Of a stretch of 64,000 bases of DNA, positions 55,930 through 62,000 are shown piece by piece. The notes under the pieces were generated by a model. That model ran no database searches. It was given only the letters and a program-made list of their open reading frames with translations, and had not been told where the DNA came from. This DNA is from Lachnospiraceae bacterium. GTDB lineage: Bacteria > Bacillota > Clostridia > Lachnospirales > Lachnospiraceae. The translations under genes were made by a program, and so were the position numbers. Location of the stretch: contig CABIXN010000002.1 in NCBI GenBank assembly GCA_902362715.1, forward strand, positions 310,001 to 374,000, in the 5' to 3' direction. Position 1 is the stretch's first letter. Each line of letters opens with the position of its first letter.

Positions 55930-56176
55930 AGGAAACTATGCGCCGGACAAGCCAAAGGATTGCGCCTACTGTTATTTCTGGCACAGTCGGAAACGGAAAT
56001 GCCGAAAGAAACGCTGCTACTATCTTTTGCCGGAGAAAAGTCAGGAGCGTCCCGGCGGGGAAAGTGGGAGCCGTGGAGATTGCAGCGTCTGTCCTTATGG
56101 GCGGCATTCCCCCTGTATCGGCTACTGCCTGCAGAAAATCCTTATGGAAATGCGGCTGCACCGGAAAGCACTGTGA
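55907..56176 (+). CDS. Small Cys-rich protein (89 aa)
   Basis: Reads MGTGKTDRGNYAPDKPKDCA, then YCYFWHSRKRKCRKKRCYYL and later CSVCPYGRHSPCIGYCLQK. Ten Cys in 89 residues point to zinc binding. Position before pcfB is a frequent place for small accessory proteins. No family assigned with certainty. GGCAGG before ATG 55907 is a modest SD. Confidence 0.6.
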   Translation: MGTGKTDRGNYAPDKPKDCAYCYFWHSRKRKCRKKRCYYLLPEKSQERPGGESGSRGDCSVCPYGRHSPCIGYCLQKILMEMRLHRKAL

Positions 56177-56195
56177 AGAAAGAAGGTGATCCAGT

Positions 56196-56714
56196 ATGCA
56201 GGATGAAGTTAACCAGAAGGTGGTGACGCTTTGTATTACCGGCGGGAAAATCTCTGCCCGGATACTGAAAAATGTCCTTGGGAAACTCCTGCGGAAGATG
56301 GAGCAGATGAAGCGGGAACAGAAGCAGGCTGCCAGGGCGTCCAGACAGCAGAAAGAACCGGCGGCGTATCACGGAAAACAGAGCATGGAAAAGCTGATGA
56401 AGCAGAACTGCCAGCTTACCAATATCGAAGTGACGGACGGGAATATCAAATCTTTTGAAAAATATGCCCGGAAGTACAACATTGATTTCAGCCTGAAAAA
56501 AGATACCTCCGTATCGCCGCCACGGTATTTTGTTTTCTTTAAGGCCAGAGACGTGGACATTATGACCGCCGCCTTTAAAGAATATACCGGGAAACAGCTT
56601 TCCAAAGGGAAGAAACCGTCCCTCAGAAAAAAGCTGTCGCTGGCAAAAGAACGTCTGGCAAAGCACCGGGAGCGGGAGAAAGGCCGCCAGAAGGAGCGTG
56701 GGCCGGAGCGTTGA
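56196..56714 (+). CDS. PcfB-family (DUF3801) conjugation protein
   Basis: A 172-residue basic, soluble protein with the PcfB features: GGKISARILKNVLGKLLRKME at the start and NIEVTDGNIKSFEKYARKYNIDFSLKKD in the middle, then a Lys/Arg-rich tail. PcfB of Enterococcus pCF10 is needed for transfer. It directly precedes the coupling protein as expected; its stop overlaps the TTG of virD4. SD AGAAGGTGATCCAGT before ATG 56196. Confidence 0.88.
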   Translation: MQDEVNQKVVTLCITGGKISARILKNVLGKLLRKMEQMKREQKQAARASRQQKEPAAYHGKQSMEKLMKQNCQLTNIEVTDGNIKSFEKYARKYNIDFSLKKDTSVSPPRYFVFFKARDVDIMTAAFKEYTGKQLSKGKKPSLRKKLSLAKERLAKHREREKGRQKERGPER

Positions 56715-58657
56715 GTAAGAAAAAAACTGTAAAACGAAAAAATGACATGGCACCGGATGAAACGCTCAGACAGTTCTTTGAAAAGGGTGGGAAAAAGCTG
56801 TTGGAGTCAGTCAAGGGTAAACTGTCAGCGGTGGATAGGAAACGTCTTATTATGCTGAACATTCCCTATGTGATCGTATTTTATCTCATAGACAAAGCGG
56901 CATGGCTGTACCGGTACTGTATGGGAGATTCTTTGATCGAAAAGCTGGGAGCGCTTTTCCTGAATTTTTCCCTGGCGTTCCAGAACGTCTTTCCTAGTTT
57001 CCATCCGCAGGATTTATGTATCGGGATTGCCGGCGCAGTCCTGGTAAAGCTGGCTGTATACCTGAAGGGGAAAAATGCGAAGAAATACCGGCAGGGCGTG
57101 GAGTATGGTTCTGCCCGGTGGGGAACGCCAAAAGATATAGCGCCCTTTATTGATCCGGTCTTTGAAAACAATATCCTGCTGACACAGACGGAGCGGCTCA
57201 CAATGAACAGCCGCCCGAAGCTGCCAAAGTATGCCAGGAATAAAAACGTGATCGTGGTCGGCGGCTCCGGTTCCGGCAAGACGAGATTTTATGTGAAGCC
57301 ACAACTTATGCAGATGACGCCGAATGTTTCCTATGTGGTTACGGATCCGAAAGGCACGATCCTGGTGGAGTGCGGGAAGATGCTGGAGCGGGGTTCCCCG
57401 AAGATGAAGGATGGGAAGCCCTTACGGGATAAAAATGGGAGGATTGTGTATGAGCCATATAAGATCAAGGTTCTGAACACCATCAATTTCAAGAAAAGTA
57501 TGCATTACAACCCCTTCATGTATATCCGCAGCGAGAAGGATATTTTGAAGCTGGTAAATACGATCATTGCCAACACGAAAGGAGAGGGCGAGAAATCTTC
57601 AGAAGATTTCTGGGTGAAAGCCGAACGGCTTTTGTATTGTGCGCTGATCGGCTACATCTATTACGAAGCCCCGGAGGAAGAACAGAATTTCTCCACGCTT
57701 CTGGAACTGATCAATGCGTCCGAAGCCAGGGAGGATGATGAAGAATTTAAAAATGCCGTGGACGAGCTGTTTGAGGAACTGGAACGGGAAAAGCCGGAGC
57801 ATTTCGCTGTGCGCCAGTATAAGAAATATAAGCTGGCGGCAGGAAAGACAGCAAAATCCATCCTTATTTCCTGCGGGGCCAGGCTTGCGCCTTTTGATAT
57901 AGCGGAGCTTAGGGAACTGACAAGCTATGACGAGATGGAACTGGATATGCTGGGGGATCAGCGGACGGCCATGTTTGTTATCATCTCGGACACAGACGAT
58001 ACCTTTAACTTTATCGTGGCGATCATGTATACCCAGCTTTTCAATCTGCTCTGTGACCGGGCGGATGATGTGCATGGGGGAAGGCTCCCATACCATGTAA
58101 GGCTTTTGCTTGACGAGTTCGCTAATATCGGACAAATCCCAAAATTTGATAAGCTGATCGCAACCATCCGGAGCCGGGAAATCTCGGCTTCAATTATTCT
58201 GCAGTCCCAGAGCCAGCTAAAAACCATCTATAAAGACGCCGCAGAAACCATTCTGGGGAATTGTGACACCATGCTTTTCCTGGGTGGTAAAGAAGGCAGT
58301 ACATTAAAAGAAATCTCAGAGACGCTGGGAAAAGAAACGATAGATCTTTATAACACCTCGGATACCCGTGGGCAGAGCCGTTCATATGGATTAAATTATC
58401 AGAAAACCGGCAAAGAACTGATGAGCCGGGATGAACTGGCGGTCATGGATGGCAACAAATGCATCCTGCAGCTTCGAGGGGTACGACCGTTTTTCAGCGA
58501 TAAGTTCGATATTACCCGGCACAAAAGATATAAGCTGTTGTCGGACTATGATAAGAAAAATGCCTTTGATGTAGAGGCATATATGAAACACTCTCTGAAA
58601 CTGCGGATGAAAGAGGAATTTGACCTTTTTGAGATAGAAGGGGATGAAAGTGAATGA
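56711..58657 (+). CDS. VirD4/TraG-type coupling protein (T4SS ATPase)
   Basis: A 648-residue ATPase that brings the relaxosome to the transfer channel. Two N-terminal membrane segments (about 50-70 and 95-115) are followed by Walker A VVGGSGSGKTRFYVKP (about 180). VRLLLDEFANIGQIPKFD (Walker B) and ISASIILQSQSQLKTIYKD follow. Full length. Start is TTG 56711, overlapping the pcfB stop by four bases; GGAGC lies only three to five bases upstream, which suggests coupling. Confidence 0.94.
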   Translation: MSKKKTVKRKNDMAPDETLRQFFEKGGKKLLESVKGKLSAVDRKRLIMLNIPYVIVFYLIDKAAWLYRYCMGDSLIEKLGALFLNFSLAFQNVFPSFHPQDLCIGIAGAVLVKLAVYLKGKNAKKYRQGVEYGSARWGTPKDIAPFIDPVFENNILLTQTERLTMNSRPKLPKYARNKNVIVVGGSGSGKTRFYVKPQLMQMTPNVSYVVTDPKGTILVECGKMLERGSPKMKDGKPLRDKNGRIVYEPYKIKVLNTINFKKSMHYNPFMYIRSEKDILKLVNTIIANTKGEGEKSSEDFWVKAERLLYCALIGYIYYEAPEEEQNFSTLLELINASEAREDDEEFKNAVDELFEELEREKPEHFAVRQYKKYKLAAGKTAKSILISCGARLAPFDIAELRELTSYDEMELDMLGDQRTAMFVIISDTDDTFNFIVAIMYTQLFNLLCDRADDVHGGRLPYHVRLLLDEFANIGQIPKFDKLIATIRSREISASIILQSQSQLKTIYKDAAETILGNCDTMLFLGGKEGSTLKEISETLGKETIDLYNTSDTRGQSRSYGLNYQKTGKELMSRDELAVMDGNKCILQLRGVRPFFSDKFDITRHKRYKLLSDYDKKNAFDVEAYMKHSLKLRMKEEFDLFEIEGDESE

Positions 58658-58881
58658 ATGATATTTTCAAGGAGATGCAGGCAAAGATCGGCTGCCGGAA
58701 CATTTCAGATCTTCCTTATTATAAACGGGCGGTCTGGTATGAACTGCGCCGGATGCCTCTTGTGGGATATGGACAGGAACAGTTGGAGGACTTCGCCCGG
58801 TATGTGTTTGGGGTAAGATACTCCGTTTTAAAAGAAGTCATGGAACTGTTGGAGGCAGAGCCGGCCTTTGCGACACCATGA
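58654..58881 (+). CDS. Hypothetical conjugation-region protein (75 aa)
   Basis: A 75-residue protein with a helical character (MNDIFKEMQAKIGCRNISDL). It overlaps the virD4 stop (ATGA). No family recognised. The 3' end lies in the first of the three palindromes. Confidence 0.65.
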   Translation: MNDIFKEMQAKIGCRNISDLPYYKRAVWYELRRMPLVGYGQEQLEDFARYVFGVRYSVLKEVMELLEAEPAFATP

Positions 58882-58961
58882 CGCAAAGTTTGCGGCATCA
58901 GAACTTTACGACACGGTGTCGTAAAGTGACAGGAAAACCTTGCGACACGATGTCGCAAAGT
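58865..58961. promoter_or_regulatory. Array of three 25-bp palindromes (sites 3-5)
   Basis: Sites at 58865-58889 (CTTTGCGACAC / ATGACGCAAAG, imperfect), 58903-58927 (ACTTTACGACAC-G-GTGTCGTAAAGT, perfect) and 58937-58961 (ACCTTGCGACAC-G-ATGTCGCAAAGT). Starts are 38 and 34 bp apart. The same motif occurs at 45095 and 47066. A cluster of repeated dyads suggests a parS-like centromere or an operator array at an operon boundary. Confidence 0.75.
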
Positions 58962-58976
58962 TGGAAAGGGGAGTTT

Positions 58977-59189
58977 ATGGATTTTTTTACAGAGGCGGTC
59001 AATGTTCTGGCAGATCTTGTCCGTGCGTTATCCTGTCCGGATTTTCCGGAAGAATGGCCGGAAATGTTTCCGGTGGAGGTAAGGGAAGCGGCTGTCTTGC
59101 CAGTGCGGATTAGACGCCTTTGGCCGCCGATCCGGGCGGAGCCGGGGAGCGGAAGGCAGGGACAGGGCATAATGAAACAACAAAAATAA
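58977..59189 (+). CDS. Hypothetical protein (70 aa)
   Basis: MDFFTEAVNVLADLVRALSC, then a Pro/Arg-rich tail. ATG 58977 follows GGGGAGTTT; the longer frame from 58878 runs through the palindromes and is rejected. Unknown family. Confidence 0.55.
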   Translation: MDFFTEAVNVLADLVRALSCPDFPEEWPEMFPVEVREAAVLPVRIRRLWPPIRAEPGSGRQGQGIMKQQK

Positions 59190-59203
59190 AAGAGAAAGGA
59201 TAA

Positions 59204-59295
59204 GGAAACCGGATTCTCGGAAGATTTGAGCGGCTATGGAAAGATGGCGGCTCTTTTTTGTCCCTGCAGATCAGCCGAAACGGAATCCGGTTTCC
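59204..59295 (+). promoter_or_regulatory. Long inverted repeat with a nested terminator-like hairpin before the Maff2 gene
   Basis: GGAAACCGGATTC (59204-59216) pairs perfectly with GAATCCGGTTTCC (59283-59295). Inside lies GAGCGGCTA/TGGCGGCTC followed by six T (59228-59259), a terminator-like stem. The outer 3' arm ends nine bases before the ATG and so may mask ribosome access. This suggests attenuation or a small RNA at the head of the next operon. Confidence 0.6.
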
Positions 59296-59304
59296 AGGTA
59301 GCAT

Positions 59305-59517
59305 ATGGCTTTTTTTAGCTCGGCAATTTCTATTTTACAGACGCTTGTGGTAGCCATCGGAGCCGGTCTTGCGGTCTGGGGCGTGATCAATCTGCTGGAA
59401 GGTTACGGAAACGATAATCCAGGTGCTAAATCACAGGGAATTAAGCAACTGATGGCCGGAGGTGGGGTTGTCCTGATCGGGACACAGTTAATCCCCTTAC
59501 TTGGAGGGCTATTCTGA
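59305..59517 (+). CDS. Maff2-family mobile-element membrane protein
   Basis: A 70-residue, two-helix membrane protein (AISILQTLVVAIGAGLAVWG, then QLMAGGGVVLIGTQLIPLLG) of the Maff2/VirB2-like type, with the YGNDNPGAKSQGIKQ loop characteristic of these elements. It may be the pilin-like subunit of the conjugation channel. ATG 59305; the SD is weak. Confidence 0.85.
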   Translation: MAFFSSAISILQTLVVAIGAGLAVWGVINLLEGYGNDNPGAKSQGIKQLMAGGGVVLIGTQLIPLLGGLF

Positions 59518-59537
59518 GGTAGAAGGGGGACTCATTT

Positions 59538-60410
59538 ATGTTCGATGGCATTTTCGAGGCAATCGAGAACTGGATGAGGGATCTCCTGACCGGGATGGTC
59601 ACGTCCAACCTGACAACCATGTTTACCGATGTCAATGAAAAGACCGGGGAGATTGCGTCCCAGGTTGGGCAGACGCCCCAGGCGTGGAACGGCAGCATTT
59701 TCAGCCTGATACAGAACCTGTCAAACTCGGTGATCATCCCTATTGCGGGGATGATTATCACGTTCGTGCTGTGCTATGAGCTGATTTCCATGCTGACGGA
59801 AAAGAACAACATGCACGAGATCGACACCTGGATGTTTTTTAAATATTTCTTCAAGATGTGGGTAGCGGTCTGGTTGGTTTCCAATACGTTTACAATCACT
59901 ATGGCTGTCTTTGACGTGGGCCAGTATGTAGTCAATGCGGCGGGAGGCGTGATCAGTTCCGATACGGCGATCAACGTGGAATCCATGCTGGACGCTATGG
60001 AAACGGCGATGGAATCCATGAATATCGGGGAGCTGGTAGTGCTTGCCATGGAAAGTATGCTGGTGAGCCTGTGCATGAAGATTTTATCTGTCCTGATCAC
60101 GGTCATTTTGTATGGACGTATGATTGAGATTTACCTTTATACCTCGGTTGCGCCGATTCCCTTTGCCACCCTTTCCAACCGGGAATGGGGGCAGGTGGGA
60201 AACAACTATTTCCGTGGGCTTTTAGCTCTCGGTTTTCAGGGATTTTTTATGATGGTGTGCGTCGGCATTTATGCGGTGCTGGTATCTACCATTGAAATCT
60301 CCGACAACATGCACTCAGCCCTTTTTGGTGTGGCAGCCTATACGGTCATTTTGTGTTTCAGCCTGATGAAAACGGCAAGTTTAAGCCGCTCGATTTTCAA
60401 TGCGCATTAG
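59538..60410 (+). CDS. VirB6/TrbL-like conjugation membrane protein
   Basis: A 290-residue polytopic protein with about six membrane segments (from about residue 65 on). It contains ATLSNREWGQVGNNYFRGLLALGFQGFFM, a pattern seen in the TrbL/VirB6-like component of these ICEs. It would form the inner-membrane part of the channel. SD AGAAGGGGGACTCATTT before ATG 59538. Confidence 0.85.
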   Translation: MFDGIFEAIENWMRDLLTGMVTSNLTTMFTDVNEKTGEIASQVGQTPQAWNGSIFSLIQNLSNSVIIPIAGMIITFVLCYELISMLTEKNNMHEIDTWMFFKYFFKMWVAVWLVSNTFTITMAVFDVGQYVVNAAGGVISSDTAINVESMLDAMETAMESMNIGELVVLAMESMLVSLCMKILSVLITVILYGRMIEIYLYTSVAPIPFATLSNREWGQVGNNYFRGLLALGFQGFFMMVCVGIYAVLVSTIEISDNMHSALFGVAAYTVILCFSLMKTASLSRSIFNAH

Positions 60411-60421
60411 GAGGAGGCAGG

Positions 60422-61000
60422 ATGGAACAGAAGAAATACAGCATCATTTATGCCGACCCGCCGTGGCGGTATGAGATGAAAAAGGGGCAGGGAGTTGCGG
60501 AAAACCATTATTCTACCATGGGGATTGAGGAAATCTGCAGCTTGCCGGTGCAGGAAATCTGCGAAAAGGATTGTGTGCTGTTTTTGTGGGTGACATTTCC
60601 TCAATTACCGGAAGCGTTCAAAGTGATTAAAGCGTGGGGGTTCTGTTATAAGACAGTTGCCTTTGTCTGGATCAAGCAGAATAAATCCGGAAATGGCTAT
60701 TTCTTTGGCCTGGGATACTGGACTCGCTCCAATGCGGAAATCTGCCTGTTGGCAGTAAAAGGAAAGCCGAAGAGAGTATCAAAAAAAGTATTCCAGCTTA
60801 TTGTCAGCCCTCTGCAGGAACACAGCAGAAAACCGGCAGAAGCCAGGGAGCGCATCGTGGAACTGATGGGAGATCTGCCCCGGATAGAACTGTTCGCAAG
60901 GCAGCAATCCCCCGGATGGGATGTTTGGGGAAACGAAGTGAAAAGTTCCTTGGATATGGAACACGCTGGGAGGTGTAGCTGTGGAACAGAAGAAATATAA
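60422..61000 (+). CDS. MT-A70 family adenine methyltransferase, copy 1
   Basis: A 192-residue N6-adenine methyltransferase. The catalytic DPPW is at residues 12-15 (IIYADPPW), and the protein ends with PRIELFARQQSPGWDVWGNEVKSS as in this family. It may methylate element or host DNA to escape restriction. SD AGGAGGCAGG before ATG 60422; an upstream frame (60353) lies in the previous gene. A second copy follows directly. Confidence 0.9.
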   Translation: MEQKKYSIIYADPPWRYEMKKGQGVAENHYSTMGIEEICSLPVQEICEKDCVLFLWVTFPQLPEAFKVIKAWGFCYKTVAFVWIKQNKSGNGYFFGLGYWTRSNAEICLLAVKGKPKRVSKKVFQLIVSPLQEHSRKPAEARERIVELMGDLPRIELFARQQSPGWDVWGNEVKSSLDMEHAGRCSCGTEEI

Positions 61001-61589
61001 CATTATCTATGCCGATCCTCCCTGGACATTCCGTGTATATTCCCCGAAGGGGAATGGCAGATCAGCAGTAAACCATTATCCAGTGATGGGATTACAAGAA
61101 ATTAAGGCTCTGCCGGTGAGACAGATTGCGGACGAAAACTGCGCACTGTTTTTATGGGCCACATTTCCGAACCTACGGGAGTCTTTTGAGGTAATCGAAA
61201 GCTGGGGATTTACCTTTAAGACGGTGGCTTTCGTGTGGATCAAGCAAAACCGGAGGTCGGACAGCCTGTTTTGGGGTATGGGATACTGGACGCGTGCCAA
61301 TGCGGAAATCTGTCTGCTTGCTACGAAAGGCGCTCCAAAGCGTCAGTCTGCAGGCGTCCACCAGGTGATTTTATCTCATATAGAGGAACACAGCAGAAAA
61401 CCGGCAGAAGCCAGGGAACGCATCGTGGAACTGATGGGGGATATGCCACGGATCGAACTGTTCGCAAGGCAGCGCTCTCCCGGCTGGGATGTTTGGGGAA
61501 ACGAAGTGAAAAGTTCCCTGGATATGGGAAAATTGCAGGAAAACAGAGGAAAGGAGCAGCCGGGGGATGGCGCAGCCTGCAGCGGATAA
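60981..61589 (+). CDS. MT-A70 family adenine methyltransferase, copy 2
   Basis: A 202-residue paralogue of the upstream gene with the same DPPW motif (12-15) and a nearly identical C-terminal 50 residues. The middle parts differ (for example VYSPKGNGRSAVNHYPVMG), so target preference may differ. GTG start 60981 after GGGAGGTGTAGCT, overlapping copy 1 by 20 bases. The DNA of the 3' halves (about 60820-60960 and 61385-61525) is almost the same. Confidence 0.9.
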   Translation: MEQKKYNIIYADPPWTFRVYSPKGNGRSAVNHYPVMGLQEIKALPVRQIADENCALFLWATFPNLRESFEVIESWGFTFKTVAFVWIKQNRRSDSLFWGMGYWTRANAEICLLATKGAPKRQSAGVHQVILSHIEEHSRKPAEARERIVELMGDMPRIELFARQRSPGWDVWGNEVKSSLDMGKLQENRGKEQPGDGAACSG

Positions 61590-61610
61590 CATCCTTTGGC
61601 GTGTAGATTT

Positions 61611-62000
61611 ATGGCGTTTGTCAGCGTACCGAAAGACCTGACGAAAGTAAAAAATAAAGTAGTATTGAACTTGACAAAAAGACAGCTTATCTGTCTGTCA
61701 GCAGCGGCGGCCATCGGGCTGCCTTTTTATTTTCTCACACGGGAGTGGATCGGAACCACCAATGCCGCCACTGGCATGGTGCTTCTCATGCTTCCGGCAT
61801 TCCTGTTTGCCATGTATGAGAAGGACGGGCTTCCCCTGGAGAAAATCTTATGGAATATCGTGACGGTAAAATTTTTGAAGCCTGCTGTCCGCAGGTACGA
61901 GGTGGAGAACTTTTATGAAATGGAGCCGCCGGAGGCTGTCCGGGGAGACAGGAAAGGAGGGGATCATCTTGGGAAGAAGAGAAGAAATCGCAGTCGATAA
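61611..62000 (+). CDS. PrgI-family conjugation protein
   Basis: A 129-residue protein beginning MAFVSVPKDLTKVKNKVVLNL, with two hydrophobic segments (about 30-50 and 55-75), as in the PrgI/VirB3-like family that precedes VirB4. ATG 61611 has a poor SD; a TTG at 61596 is in frame but equally weak. It overlaps the VirB4 gene by 32 bases. Confidence 0.88.
   Translation: MAFVSVPKDLTKVKNKVVLNLTKRQLICLSAAAAIGLPFYFLTREWIGTTNAATGMVLLMLPAFLFAMYEKDGLPLEKILWNIVTVKFLKPAVRRYEVENFYEMEPPEAVRGDRKGGDHLGKKRRNRSR

Noticed and set aside
54738..55955. 405-codon minus-strand frame at the adhesin 3' end
   Set aside because: Antisense to conserved SpaA domains, Ser/Arg/Leu-rich, no SD or family.
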